Assembly (NCBI RefSeq): GCF_033547075.1
Contig: NZ_CP137891.1
Location: 1,240,001-1,304,000 of the forward strand
From: Flavobacterium ardleyense
GTDB lineage: Bacteria; Bacteroidota; Bacteroidia; Flavobacteriales; Flavobacteriaceae
Direction of reading: 5' to 3'
DNA: 64,000 bases
Numbering within the stretch: position 1 is the first letter of the stretch; each line of letters opens with the position of its first letter. The position numbers and the translations under genes are program-made. This document shows, in pieces, positions 15,590 to 27,600 of this stretch. The notes below the pieces were generated by a model. It made no database searches. It saw nothing but the letters and a program-made list of their open reading frames with translations, and was not told where the DNA came from.

Positions 15590-18500
15590 ATGATTAAATC
15601 TTTATTTAGTAAACTTGTTTTACTTTTTCTGACAATTATTGTTATTAGTGCGAAACTTCATGCCCAAAAAACAGTATTCGAGCAAAAATTTGATGCTTCC
15701 GAGACAAATGTTTCTACCACTAGTGGTACTATTCCTGGTTCCAATTGGAACGTTAGCAGAGGTGGGACTAGTTATGGCGCTAGAATCCACAACGGAAGGC
15801 TTAATCTTACTAATGATATAAGTTCTGGTTCAATTGTAAATGGATGGGTACTCGCAAGTACTTCAACTCCCGTGGCTAGCTCTGGATATAGATCAATATT
15901 AAATCAAAATCTCGGAATTGTTTCATGGACATTTAATATGAGGCAAAGTTTTCCAGATCCTAGTGGCTTTTCCAATAACCAATATGGGGTGGCGTATATT
16001 TTGGCAGGAACTACGAATACCACAAGGACCCTAGGTCAGGGGTATGCAATCCAGCTAGGCCGTAGTACTACAGGAAACCCAAACGATCCTATAAGCTTAG
16101 TTCGGTATACAGGAGGAATGGCAGCCTTCAGTACAATTTTATCATCTGAAGCACCCGGTCCTAAAAAGGTAGGTACGAATTATGTAAGTGTACGTGTCGA
16201 ATACAATCCAGCAGATCAGGTGTGGAAGTTATTTGTGCGTGACGATGGTCCAGATTCTTTTGCAGATCCATTAACGGGAAGCTTGAATATGGTTGAATCG
16301 GGAATCCATAGTTCTCCTTACACTGGTATTGATTTGCCAATGACAGGCGCTTATTGGAATGCAGGAAACACGAGCAATGATTCGTTTTTTGATAATATTA
16401 CTATTAAAGTGGTTGTTCCTGAAATTACATCGATTACTCCGGCTATAAAAAATGTGAACTCTGATGCGTTTACTTTGACTATTGATGGAAAAGGTTTTAA
16501 ACAAGGCAATACAGTTTATTGGAATGGATTAGCAAGAACTACTCAGTACGTTTCACCAACGCAGTTAACAGCGAGTATCCCTGCAACTGATCTTACAGCA
16601 CCAGGACAAGTGCCTATAACAGTTCGTATGGGAACGACGTATGTATCAAATGCTGTAAATTTTGAGATTAGAACTCCAGTTATAACTGCTTCGACAACAA
16701 CTTTACCCGCATTTGTATCATGTGCTCAGACGACTTCTGCTAGTCAAAGTTTTACAATTTCTGGCTCAAATTTAGGTGGCAATATTGTGGTTACGCCTCC
16801 AACAGGATTTGAGGTATCCAAAGATGCTATTACGTACAGTCCAACGCTAACTTTTGATCATGCATCAGGAACTGTAGGTTCCGCTTTAGTGTATGTTCGT
16901 ATGAAACCTACATCAACTGCTGTTTCTGGGAATATTACAGTAACATCTTCACAAGCTGCAACTAAAAATATTTCGGTATCTGGTAACATTGGCGCAACAA
17001 CTACCTGGAATGCAGCTACTTGGAGTGTAGGTTTGCCTACTAGCACAACGACGGCGGTAATTAACGGTGCATATAATGAAGCAGCATCTATTAATGCATG
17101 TAGTCTTACAATTAAGAGTGGTTCGGTTGTAGTAATTCCAGCAACTTTTGATGTAACGCTTAATGGCGCTTTAACCGTAGAAAGTGGCGCAAGTTTCACT
17201 TTGGCTAGTAACACAAACTTGATCCAAAATACAAATGTGCAAAACTCTGGGATTATTAATGTACAAAGAAAAAGTTCTCAACTTTTCAGATTAGACTATA
17301 CAATGTGGGGATCGCCACTTTATGGAACTATAACAAGTACACTACAAACGTTAAAGAATTTCTCTCCTAATACTGTGGATAGCCGTTTCTATACTTACAA
17401 CTCTTCAACAGATGTATTTAATTCGGTTTTACCTACAACACCATTCGAAGTTGGAAAAGGGTATTTAATCAGAATGCCAGATAATCACACAATTTTCTCT
17501 GCTGGAGTCCCTGCGACTTCATGGACTGGAACATTTGTAGGAACACCTAACAATGGCGATATCAATGTTAGCCTAGTTTATGGTCAAAAAGGCTTTAATT
17601 TGCTTGCAAACCCATATCCTTCTATGCTTGATGCAAAAAAGTTCTTGACTGATAATGCAACTCAGATTGGTGGAACCCTTTACTTTTGGAGAAGACGTAA
17701 TAATATGCCAACTGCCTCAGAGACAACAAGTGCATACTATGCAACTTATACATATGCCGGTGGCGCTGCGGTTGCAGTTAGCAACTCCAGTAGTAGCACT
17801 AATGGAGGCCAAACTTTTGAAAGTGCAGCACCTAATGGATTTATACAAGTTGGCCAAGGGTTTATCGTTCAGAAATTACAATCAAGTCCTGCAGCGGGAA
17901 TTGTAGTTTTCAAAAATTCAATGAGAACAGCAACAAATAATGACAATCAATTTTTCAAGAATGCAAGTATTGAAAATAGTGGGCGTGTGTGGCTAAATGT
18001 TACGAATGCTGCTGGTGAATTTGGACAAACTCTTGTCGCTTATTTAGCCGAAGCAGAAAATGGTCTTGATTTTACCGATGGAAAATATTTAAATGATGGC
18101 TCAACGGCACTAACATCTTGGCTGGACAATACTGAGTATATAATTCAGGGACGTGCACCTTTTGAAAGTTCAGATGTGGTAGATTTAAACTTCAAGACGG
18201 CAACCGCTGGAACTTACACAATTGCAATTGATCACGTGGACGGACTTTTTGAAGTTTCTCAAGATATTTTCTTGCGTGATAATGTGCTAAATGTCTTGCA
18301 TGATCTTAAAGCTTCAAGCTATACTTTTGCTACCGAAGCAGGTAGTTTCAACAACCGTTTTGATTTGGTTTACCTAAATCCACTAGCTGTAGATAGTCCA
18401 ACTTTCAGTTCAAATTCGGTAGTGTTATTTAAAAATCAAAACAATATTGTGATCAATTCTGGAAATAACCTTTTAGAAATGGTTGAGGTATTTGATATCC

Positions 18501-18637
18501 GCGGAAGAGTTTTGGCTGTAGCCAAAAATATACAAGCCAACGAAATTTCGATAAATGTAGGAACTACAAATCAAGTTTTGATTGTGAAAATAACCTCTGC
18601 TGATGGAATTACAGTGACAAAGAAAACCATCAACTAA
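15590..18637 (+). CDS. Secreted T9SS type C cargo protein with IPT/TIG domain (1015 aa)
   Basis: The signal peptide spans about residues 1-26 (ending KLHAQ). Residues about 30-275 resemble a lectin/LamG-like jelly roll (GVAYILAGTTN, SVRVEYNPADQ, FFDNITIKV). Residues 278-360 form an IPT/TIG immunoglobulin-like domain (ITSITPAIKNVNSDAFTLTI). A further Ig-like domain with a cysteine follows (VSCAQTTSASQSFTISGSNL). From about 472 comes the block shared by all three paralogues (TWNAATWSVG, DYTMWGSP, GKGYLIRMP, FNLLANPYPS, IAIDHVDGLF). The last 75 residues are a T9SS type C sorting tail (VEVFDIRGRVLAVAKN, TNQVLIVKITS, VTKKTIN). Export by the T9SS and cell-surface location are inferred from that tail. 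No enzymatic motif is seen; an adhesin or surface-layer role is possible. Confidence 0.85.
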   Translation: MIKSLFSKLVLLFLTIIVISAKLHAQKTVFEQKFDASETNVSTTSGTIPGSNWNVSRGGTSYGARIHNGRLNLTNDISSGSIVNGWVLASTSTPVASSGYRSILNQNLGIVSWTFNMRQSFPDPSGFSNNQYGVAYILAGTTNTTRTLGQGYAIQLGRSTTGNPNDPISLVRYTGGMAAFSTILSSEAPGPKKVGTNYVSVRVEYNPADQVWKLFVRDDGPDSFADPLTGSLNMVESGIHSSPYTGIDLPMTGAYWNAGNTSNDSFFDNITIKVVVPEITSITPAIKNVNSDAFTLTIDGKGFKQGNTVYWNGLARTTQYVSPTQLTASIPATDLTAPGQVPITVRMGTTYVSNAVNFEIRTPVITASTTTLPAFVSCAQTTSASQSFTISGSNLGGNIVVTPPTGFEVSKDAITYSPTLTFDHASGTVGSALVYVRMKPTSTAVSGNITVTSSQAATKNISVSGNIGATTTWNAATWSVGLPTSTTTAVINGAYNEAASINACSLTIKSGSVVVIPATFDVTLNGALTVESGASFTLASNTNLIQNTNVQNSGIINVQRKSSQLFRLDYTMWGSPLYGTITSTLQTLKNFSPNTVDSRFYTYNSSTDVFNSVLPTTPFEVGKGYLIRMPDNHTIFSAGVPATSWTGTFVGTPNNGDINVSLVYGQKGFNLLANPYPSMLDAKKFLTDNATQIGGTLYFWRRRNNMPTASETTSAYYATYTYAGGAAVAVSNSSSSTNGGQTFESAAPNGFIQVGQGFIVQKLQSSPAAGIVVFKNSMRTATNNDNQFFKNASIENSGRVWLNVTNAAGEFGQTLVAYLAEAENGLDFTDGKYLNDGSTALTSWLDNTEYIIQGRAPFESSDVVDLNFKTATAGTYTIAIDHVDGLFEVSQDIFLRDNVLNVLHDLKASSYTFATEAGSFNNRFDLVYLNPLAVDSPTFSSNSVVLFKNQNNIVINSGNNLLEMVEVFDIRGRVLAVAKNIQANEISINVGTTNQVLIVKITSADGITVTKKTIN

Positions 18638-18664
18638 GCTGAAATAATAAATAATATTGAAAAG

Positions 18665-18691
18665 AATCGCCTTAATTGGCGATTTTTTTTT
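18665..18691 (+). terminator. Terminator of the 1015-aa cargo gene
   Basis: AATCGCC (18665-18671), loop TTAATT, GGCGATT (18678-18684), then T. The terminator and the roughly 25 bases before it are nearly identical to those after the next paralogue (21097-21151). Confidence 0.85.
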
Positions 18692-19107
18692 GGAAAAAAA
18701 TCAGCGAAGAAATTGTACTTTTTTCATGATTTTATTTCTTGATGCGACCTTTGCAACACATTCTTTTTCAAGCTGCAAAATTCAACTATCAGGAAATTAG
18801 GTTTCTACAAAGTCTCCAACTCTTCACCAAATTTTGATTATTCTTTTTGCTACCAATTTTTTAATCGTTGTACTACAACGGATTTTAATACTACTCACCG
18901 AAGTTATTTTGTGAGAAATTCATTTAGCTTTTACTTTACTATCGCTAAGCATTTGCTCTCGATATATTGGATCAGCAGACAGCTAGAAATAGCAGCAATT
19001 GTAGTTTATAGTCAGTTTTTTTAAAAACACTTAATCAATCTGAGTACGATCTTGAAACCAAGAAACGTCACAACCCAAGAGTTCGAGTTTTTTGAAAATT
19101 AATTCTA
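18692..19107 (+). other. Intergenic region before the second cargo gene
   Basis: About 415 bp without a supported gene. It is AT-rich, with short oligo-T and oligo-A tracts and no clear TAnnTTTG box that I can place with confidence. Confidence 0.35.
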
Positions 19108-21096
19108 ATGAAAAAGAATATTCTTTTTTTGATTATTTTATTTCCAATCATTGCTTTGGGTCGGATTGCTGATCTAAAGATTTGCAATGATGTTGAGTTT
19201 CTGGCTGCTTCGCCACAATTAACTGTGTCGGTAACAAGCTTAGCCGCATTTTCATCTTGCATACAGACAACTTCAAACAGTCAAAATTTCACTATTTCAG
19301 GTAGCTTCTTGACTGCAGAGATTAGTATTACTTCTGCCGCTGGATTTACAATATCCAAGGACGATATTAATTTTGGCAGCACTCTTATCTTTCCTCATGT
19401 TTCAGGAAACGTGCCTAATTCCGTCGTTTATGTGCGAATGGCTCCTACCTCAGCTTCAAATTCTGGGATCATTACTATTGCTTCGGTTAATGCAGTGAGC
19501 AAGACAGTAGCCGTATCTGGCACTGTGGGAATCACCACCACTTGGAATGGCACTTCCTGGAATCCAGTTGCTCCTACGAGTACAATGAACGCTTTTATTG
19601 AGGGGAACTATTCTCAAGCTGCAGATATCAATGCCTGTTATTTAACAATCAGCAATGGCGCGCATGCAAACATTTCATCGGGTTATAACGTAGTTTTGAG
19701 TGGTGCTCTAACCGTTGATTTTGGCAGCACATTTACCTTAGAAAATAATGCTGGTTTACTACAAAGCGGAACTACAAATCCCAATTCGGGCACTATTAAA
19801 GTCAAGCGCAACAGCTCTTTTCTAAACCGACTGGATTATACGATATGGAGTTCGCCAACCTTTGGAGAGCAATCCATTCAAGGTTTTGCAATCGGAACAG
19901 TGCCGACTCGAATCTACTTCTATAATAGTGCAACAAATCTATTCAATGTCCTGCCAAATCCATCCAGTACCAATTTTGCAACCGGAAATGGATATTTAAT
20001 TCGTACGCCCAATGACCATTCCACTACTGGAGCAATTTGGACTGGAGAGTTTTTAGGCAAGCCCAATAGTGGTGATATTAATGTCAGTATGAATAATTTT
20101 GGCGTAGGATTTGGCTATAATTTTGTAGGAAATCCGTATCCATCACCAATTGATGCCACTGCATTTGTTGAACTCAATAGCGCCAATATTACAGGGACGT
20201 TGTACTTTTATAGAAAAACAAATAACGTCCTTGAGCCGACTTACGCCACTTGGAGCACAGCTGGTTTTGTCAGCAATGGAAATCCTGAAAGTGTAGATCC
20301 TAATGGAATTATTCAGACAGGTCAAGGCTTTCTCGTTGAAGCTATAGGTTCTGCAACCAATCTTGTTTTCACCAATTCGATGCGTAGCAATACCAATGTA
20401 GATCAATTTTTTAGAAATACAAATCCTCAAGAGTATAATAGAATTTGGCTCAATGCAACTAGCAGTGAAGGGCTGTTTTCGCAAATGCTGATTGCGTACT
20501 TTACAGATGGCTCTGACCAATTAGATTCTTCCGATGGCAAATCTATTACTGATGGTGCTATTTCTCTAACTTCGATCATACAAACGGTTCCGCATACCAT
20601 TCAAGGAAGATCGCTCCCTTTTACTCCAGCCGATAGTGTACCACTACAATTTATGGCAAAACGAGCCGGCACTTATAGTATTGCAATTGATCACGTTGAT
20701 GGACTTTTTGCCGAAGAGCAAGATGTTTTCTTGCGAGATACTCAAATAGGAGTTGATCATAATTTAAAATCTGACCCTTATACATTTGTTACAGCGGCAG
20801 GTACATTTGCAAATCGTTTTAGCATTGTCTATCAAAATCCTTTGTCGGTTGAAAATGCTACTTTCAATTCAAGTTCAGTTGTTGTTTACAATAATTATAA
20901 TGCTGTCATCATTAATTCGCCGAATGCACTTCTTAACCAAGTTGAAATTTACGATGGCAGAGGAAGAGTTATGGCTTTCGCCAAAAATATTAATGCCAAT
21001 GAAATTTCGCTAAATGTTGAAACTACAAATCAGCTTTTGATTGTGAAAATCATTTCTGCTGATGGAATTACAGTTACAAAGAAAACCATCAACTAA
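19108..21096 (+). CDS. Secreted T9SS type C cargo protein, short paralogue (662 aa)
   Basis: A hydrophobic signal peptide (KKNILFLIILFPIIALG) is followed directly by the Ig-like domain with the cysteine pattern SSCIQTTSNSQNFTISGS, then the common block (TWNGTSWNPV, DYTIWSSP, GNGYLIRTP, YNFVGNPYPSP, IAIDHVDGLF) and the type C sorting tail (VEIYDGRGRVMAFAKN through TVTKKTIN). Compared with its neighbours it lacks the lectin-like and IPT/TIG domains, so it is a shortened version of the 1015-aa paralogue. The final coding bases and terminator are almost identical to those of that gene, pointing to a recent duplication or gene conversion at the 3-prime end. Substrate or partner is unknown; surface exposure is inferred from the sorting tail. 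Confidence 0.83.
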   Translation: MKKNILFLIILFPIIALGRIADLKICNDVEFLAASPQLTVSVTSLAAFSSCIQTTSNSQNFTISGSFLTAEISITSAAGFTISKDDINFGSTLIFPHVSGNVPNSVVYVRMAPTSASNSGIITIASVNAVSKTVAVSGTVGITTTWNGTSWNPVAPTSTMNAFIEGNYSQAADINACYLTISNGAHANISSGYNVVLSGALTVDFGSTFTLENNAGLLQSGTTNPNSGTIKVKRNSSFLNRLDYTIWSSPTFGEQSIQGFAIGTVPTRIYFYNSATNLFNVLPNPSSTNFATGNGYLIRTPNDHSTTGAIWTGEFLGKPNSGDINVSMNNFGVGFGYNFVGNPYPSPIDATAFVELNSANITGTLYFYRKTNNVLEPTYATWSTAGFVSNGNPESVDPNGIIQTGQGFLVEAIGSATNLVFTNSMRSNTNVDQFFRNTNPQEYNRIWLNATSSEGLFSQMLIAYFTDGSDQLDSSDGKSITDGAISLTSIIQTVPHTIQGRSLPFTPADSVPLQFMAKRAGTYSIAIDHVDGLFAEEQDVFLRDTQIGVDHNLKSDPYTFVTAAGTFANRFSIVYQNPLSVENATFNSSSVVVYNNYNAVIINSPNALLNQVEIYDGRGRVMAFAKNINANEISLNVETTNQLLIVKIISADGITVTKKTIN

Positions 21097-21123
21097 GCTG
21101 AAATGATTAATAATATTGAAAAG

Positions 21124-21151
21124 AATCGCCTTAATTGGCGATTTTTTTTTT
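21124..21151 (+). terminator. Terminator of the 662-aa cargo gene
   Basis: AATCGCC (21124-21130), loop TTAATT, GGCGATT (21137-21143), followed by T to 21151. It is the same hairpin as at 18665. Confidence 0.85.
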
Positions 21152-21164
21152 GGAAAAGATCGAA

Positions 21165-21335
21165 ATGTTAGATTGTAATTACTTGAATTTTGAATTTTCG
21201 GTAGAGGAGTTTTTCTTAATGACTTGCGTCGATTTGCTCAATTTGGAAGCATTTATAAAATATTTAAAAAGTGAGCATAACGAATTCACCTTCAAACGAG
21301 GACAAAAATGCCTTCTTGCTTTAGCTGAAAAATAG
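21165..21335 (+). pseudogene. Short ORF after the terminator, likely a remnant
   Basis: This 56-codon frame (ATG at 21165) starts just after the terminator T-run. Its end, NEFTFKRGQKCLLALAE, resembles a broken stretch at 29591-29634 (NDFTFNRSQNRLLA, then stop) beyond the third cargo gene. Both stretches lie after a cargo gene and are followed by GCGAAAGCC/GCCGAAAGCC text. I infer decayed copies of one downstream sequence that travelled with the duplicated genes. Coding status is doubtful. From 21336 to 21616 I see no gene. Confidence 0.3.
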
Positions 21336-21616
21336 ATGAAATTACCTTGCTAATCCTAAAGTTGTATTAAGCAGCGTTTTTTTGCCGAAAGCCTTCTAAA
21401 AATTTTATTGGTTGCAAAAATTTTCACGACAAGAAAAGGAAGCTGTTGGATTTTTGTAGTAAAATACAAACGGTCTGATTTTAAGCAGTTGGCTTACAGT
21501 ATGCTGGAAACGATTTTTAAGAAATTTTTATAATTTAAAAGGACGAAACGCACACAAATCGGATTAAGTGCGTTAATATTGCGTTTTATTTGAAAATTAC
21601 AATAATTATTATTTTT

Positions 21617-24600
21617 ATGATTAAATCTTTACTCAGCAAATTTGCGCTATTGTTCTGCCTGTCATTTATAATGACATTGACAGAAAGTTATGCACAGCAA
21701 ACGGTTTTTACGGAAACTTTTTCCACAGCTCAAAGTTCAGCTTATACCACAAATGGTGCTATTGGTACTTCCAACTGGACTGTCGCACGTAGCGGTCAAG
21801 ATTTCGGCGCCAGAATTAGTGGTGGAATCCTTACATTAACCAATGATGCAACCTCCGCTGGCAATCCCACAGGTTGGATTTCTGCCACTACTAACGTTTC
21901 TAATTTCGACAATGCATATAATCCAATTCTAAGCCAAAATGCGGGAATTGTTTCGTGGACTTTTAATATGCGTCAAATAAGAACCAATCCGAGAGGCTTT
22001 GAATTCGGTCAATATGGTGTTGCTTTTATTTTGGCAGGAACGCTAGGTTCTAATGTAGCTACTGGAAAAGGGTGGGCGCTGGTTCTTGGAAACTATGGTA
22101 CTACCGATGCAATTAGATTAGTAGCGTATTCAAATGGATTAAAGACTTTCTCAACTAAGTTATCATCAAAGGCTTCTGGCTATACAGATTTCGGAAGGGA
22201 ATATACAAGCGCGCGAGTAGAGTATAATCCAGCGGATAATCGATGGTCTTTGTATCTTAGAAAAGATGGAAGTACATTTCAGAATCCAAAGTCAGGTACT
22301 CTTATTTTTCAAGAAACATGGATACATACCGATTATGTAAACGAGCCGTTAACGATTATGGGTGGGTATTGGAGTGCAGCTACAACTAAAAATCAAACTG
22401 CTTTTTTCGATAATATTTCGGTAAGTGTTCAAACCCCAGAAATTATATCAATCGATCCAGACTCAAAAATTGCAGGTAGTTCATCTTTTACTATGACTGT
22501 AGATGGAACTGGGTTTCTACCTTCGAGCAAAGTGCAGTGGAATGGTCAGGAAAGACCAACAACATATGTATCTTCAACAACTCTTACTGCTGTAATTCCG
22601 GCTTCAGATCTTGTACTATCTGGTAATGCCAATGTACAAGTAAAAAATAATACTGTATTATCAAATATTGTGGTTTTTGATATAGAGCCTTCGGGTGCTC
22701 CAACACTAACGTTGTCAAAAAATTCACTTCCTGCATTTTCAACTATTCAAGGCACTGCTTCATCAAGCGAAACGTATACTATTACTGGAAATAATTTAGA
22801 AAGTGGCGCAACGTTAACTGCTCCAGCTAGTTTTGAAATGTCGGTCGGATCGTCAATCACGTACTCCAACCCACTTGTATTACAAAATAATGGAGGTGGA
22901 TTAATTGGACAGCCACTAACTATCAATGTACGAGTAAAAGCAGCAGCCACTGCAGGTGTTTACACAGGGAATATTACAAATGCTGCTACAGGGGCAGTTA
23001 CAAAACTTGTTGCAGTTTCGGGCAAGGTTTTAGCGCTTGAGCCTACAACTGCAGCAACGGCGATAAACTTCACGAATGTGACTTCTACTACCTTGACGGT
23101 TAATTGGACTAATGGTAACGGATCAAATCGTATCGTTTTAATTAAAGAAGCTTCAGCAGTGAATGCATTGCCAGTTGATGGAACAAATTATACAGCAAAT
23201 GGAATTATAGGAATTGGAAGTGAACTTGGCGTTGGTAATTTTGTTGTTTATAAAGGAGCGGCAAATTCTGTTAATGTCACTGGATTAAATCCAAACACTG
23301 TATACCATGTGTCAGTAATTGAGTTTAATGGTCCAGCGAATGCCGAAAATTACCGTTCGGTACACGCTCCAGGAAATGTAACCACTGCAAATAGTCCGGC
23401 TGGCTTACAAGTTAAAGTCGCCAATACTAGTTATAAAATAGACTTTGATACTACAGTTGATGGCGTTAATTTAGGAGAATTTCAGGGTGCAGGTATTGCA
23501 AAAATTGCTGAACCAGGTCAGTTAGATTCAGATTCGTGGGCATTTACTGGTTTTGAAGGTGGTGTGATTAACTTTGGCGGAAATAGTCCGGAGGATAGTA
23601 GCTATGAAATGGGAGCCTCAGATGGTGATGTGGACGAGTCGGGAATTTACGCATTTAATGTAAGTTCAACGGCAACTGATAATTATACCTTGGGAATTAA
23701 ACCTGGAGGGAGTGATTTTAATCCAGGTACTGTTACACTGAGATTACATAATAGAACGGGGGCGACAATTACCTCGTTGAACATCGGCTATAAAATTTAC
23801 ATTAAAAACGTCGAAAATTCATCTACTAAAATTAGTTTTAGCCACAAGTTGGAAAGCGCATCAAATTTTATAAATGCTATTGCTGAAATTGATGTTATTT
23901 CTGATGCATCTATTGATTTAAATCCCACATGGAAAGCGTCCTACAGAGTTGTGACACTTACAGGATTAAACATACCATCAGATAAGTATTATAACTTGAG
24001 GTGGTCAGGATCTACTGCTACCGCAACTGCTGTTCAAGATGAATTTGGAATTGATGATATAGAGGTTATCGCAAATACATCTACAAACACAGTTGCCTTT
24101 GATGGAATTGCCGAAGATTTCGTTCTACAAGGAAACGCAAATTTATCCGCTGATTTATCGGTTCAAAACCGTCTTCAATTTAATGGTGGTAAATTATCTA
24201 TAAAAGATAAAACGCTAACCATTGCTGGAAAGGTAGAAAATACAATTGCCAATGGATTAGTAGGTGGATTTGATAGTAAACTAGTTGTAAGAGGAACTCA
24301 AAATCCAAGTTTAAGTTTTGACACCGCAGCTAATACTTTGCAATCTTTCAGTTTAATTGGAGCAAATCCTAATACGGTTACTGCTTTAAACAACTTTTCT
24401 GTAAGCAACCTTTTAAGTGTTGACGAGCAACAAATATTAAATCTAGGAACAAATACAGTAAATGGAAATTTAACGTCTATTCAGAACAACGGAATAATCC
24501 GAACACAAAATGTAACTGCAACTCCATTTGCTTCAGGCAAAACTTGGGGAGGTACTGGTATTCTGAATATGAATGCAACTTCTACAGATCAAACCTTAGT

Positions 24601-27600
24601 TGCTGGAACTTACAACAATTTGACATTATCATCAACTGCGGGAACAACTGCAGTTGCTAATTTAACCGTAAACGGTAAACTAGATTTGCCGAAACCTAAT
24701 GCAAGTGCAACTCAGGGAAGTTTATCAATGGCAGGTTTTACTTTAACAATGGGACCTGATGGAATTAATACCGGGATTGGTGATGTAACTGGAATTATAA
24801 AAAGAGATGTCTTTGCTCCTAATAAGACATACACTTTTGGTCATCCAAATTCTTCAATTACATTCCCTCCAGCAGGAACACTTCCAACTTCTATGAGTGC
24901 GAAATTAACAATTGGTACCGCACCAACTTGGAAAGCAGGAACAATTTTACGTCAGTTTGATATCATTCATACTGGTGCAATTAACACAAAAGCCATTATT
25001 CGTCAGCATTACTTAGATAGTGAACTGAATGGTAATGCTGAATCTAGATTGGCTTTCTGGGCTCATACGATTTCACCGTTGAATACATTTGATCAAGGTC
25101 GATCAAACAATAATACGACTGATAATTGGGTAGAAATCTCAAATGCCAACGTTGGATTGTATTTCAAAAACACTTTCGGTCAAGTATTTATTACCTTGGA
25201 CGAAGGAGCGGATTCCGATTTAACTTGGAATGGATCAGAAAGTACTTCTTGGATTACGGCTGTAAATTGGACACCAAAAGGAGTTCCATCAGCAACTACC
25301 AAAGTATTAATTCCAAATGTGTCAACCGGATCTAATCGCTATCCTATTATCGATGCTACTTCAAGCGTAAAGACAATTACGATTGACGCGGGAGCTGTTG
25401 TAAATACACCTGATAATTCAGTACTAACTGTTTATGATGGAGCTGGAGCTTGGCAAAATAACGGAATTTTTAATCCTGGAAATGGAACAGTACTATTTAA
25501 TAATATTGATGCAACTATTTCAGGATCAACATCTTTTAATAATCTAACGATTGCCACTGGCGCAGGTCTTCGAGCATTGGAGGGGAATTATATGAGTATT
25601 GCTGGAACTTTTACCAATAATGGGACAATGTTTACAACTTTAACTCCAAACACAATTGAGTTTAAAGGAACTAACCAGATAATTCCTGCACCAGGTGGAC
25701 TTGAATTTGGTGGTTATCATCACCTAAAAGTAACTGGGACGGGAGCTATAATTGCTCCAACTACCTTAAATGTTAGAGGAAATTTAACCATAAATCAACC
25801 TATAAATTTTACTGCTAAGACGATTAATTTAGCTGGTATTTCTAATCAAACCATTGCTGGAACGGCTGCGATTAATTTCAGTAATTTAATTGTAAACAAA
25901 GAAACCGGAGCAGTTATTCTTGCAAAAGATATTAGCGTTGGCGGAACACTTACTCTTACAAAAGGTAATGTAGTTCTTGGTGCAAATAATCTTACTCTTG
26001 GCAGTACTGCTGTCGCTGGAACTTTTGGAACAAATACAATGATTGTTGCTGACGGTATTGGTTTGGTACGCAGACCTGTTACAGCAATTGGATCTTACTT
26101 TTTCCCAATCGGAGAATTAGCTGGAGCGCCAAGTTACGCGCCAATAACGGTAAATGTAACTGCTGGATCATTTAGTAGTGCATTTATAGCCGTAAATCTA
26201 AAAGATATTAAACATCCAAATAACAACAGTTCTCAGAATTATTTGAGAAAGTATTGGAGTGTAACTCAAAACGGAATTACTGGAGCTGTTGCAACAATCA
26301 CTGGAAAATACGATGCTGTAGATGTTCTTGGAGTAGAAGCAGAAATTGCTGCTGCACAGTTTAATGGAGCTTTTAATGTTGTGTCAAATCCTTGGATTAA
26401 GTTTGGCACTTTGTCAAATAATACGATAGTAGCAACCAATGCAACCTTGACCGCTGGACAAGCTTCAGTTTTCACGGGTATTAAAGCCGGTGTTTTTAGT
26501 GTTGAGGTGTTTGGTTATGGGGAATTTTGCAAGGGTTCTGATGCGTTTCTTACCGCAGAAGTTGTGGGTGGAGATGCCCCATTTACTTATACTTGGTCTA
26601 ATGGTTTAGCGAACTCGCAAATTGTACAAGTTCCAACCAACATTGATGGAGAGACAAACTATACATTAACCGTACGCGATGCAAACGGATTTGTGGCGGT
26701 AGATAATACCAACCCAGTGAAAATTTTGCCATTGACGGTACCTGGAACGGTTGTAAGTCAGCAAATTTGTGCAGCGACAAGTCCAGCTGATGTTTTGTTA
26801 AGTGGAAGCGTTGGTAAAGTTCTATATTGGCAACGTTCGCAGACTTCAGACTTTAATGTGTTTACAAATATTTCAAATTTCACTACAACATTAACTGGAG
26901 CAGAAGTAGGGCAGTTAAATCAAACAACATATTTTCGAGCAGTTGTTGAAAGTGGAAATTGTGGACAACAAGTTTCAAATACTGCTACCATTGAGATCAA
27001 AAGCACGACTTGGGACGGGAATAATTGGAGCGATGGAATACCAACGGCGAATACATCTGCTATATTCACTGGGGCTTTTACAGCAACAGCAAGTATTGAA
27101 GCATGTAGTATAGTAGTAAATAATAATGCTGCGGTGACTATTCGAGCAACTTTTGATGTAACACTTAACGGTGCACTTACGGTAGAATCTGGAAGCTTTA
27201 AGATGGAAAGCAATACAAACCTGATTCAACTTACAGATGTCCAAAATTCGGGAAATATTATAGTTGAAAGAGAAAGCTCCAAACTTTATAGATCAGATTA
27301 TACGATGTGGGGATCGCCAGTAACTGGTGCTCAAACACTAAAACAGTTTTCACCTTTAACCGTTGTTACTCGCTTTTATACTTACAATACTTCTACCGAT
27401 CAATTTAACACAATCGTACCTGAAACAAATACGTTCGCATCCGGAAAAGGATATCTTATAAGAATGCCGGACAATCATACGATCTTTGGCACTACTGTTC
27501 AAGCAACATCTTGGACTGGAATATTTACCGGAAAACCTACAAACGGAACAGTTCCAGTAGAGTTGGCTCAAACATTAAACGGTTTCAATATGTTATCTAA

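Noticed and set aside
16858..17214. Antisense frames within the cargo genes (also 26920-27244 and 20143-20520)
   Set aside because: They arise from the Thr/Ser/Ala-rich repetitive coding strand read backwards; no start signals or family motifs.
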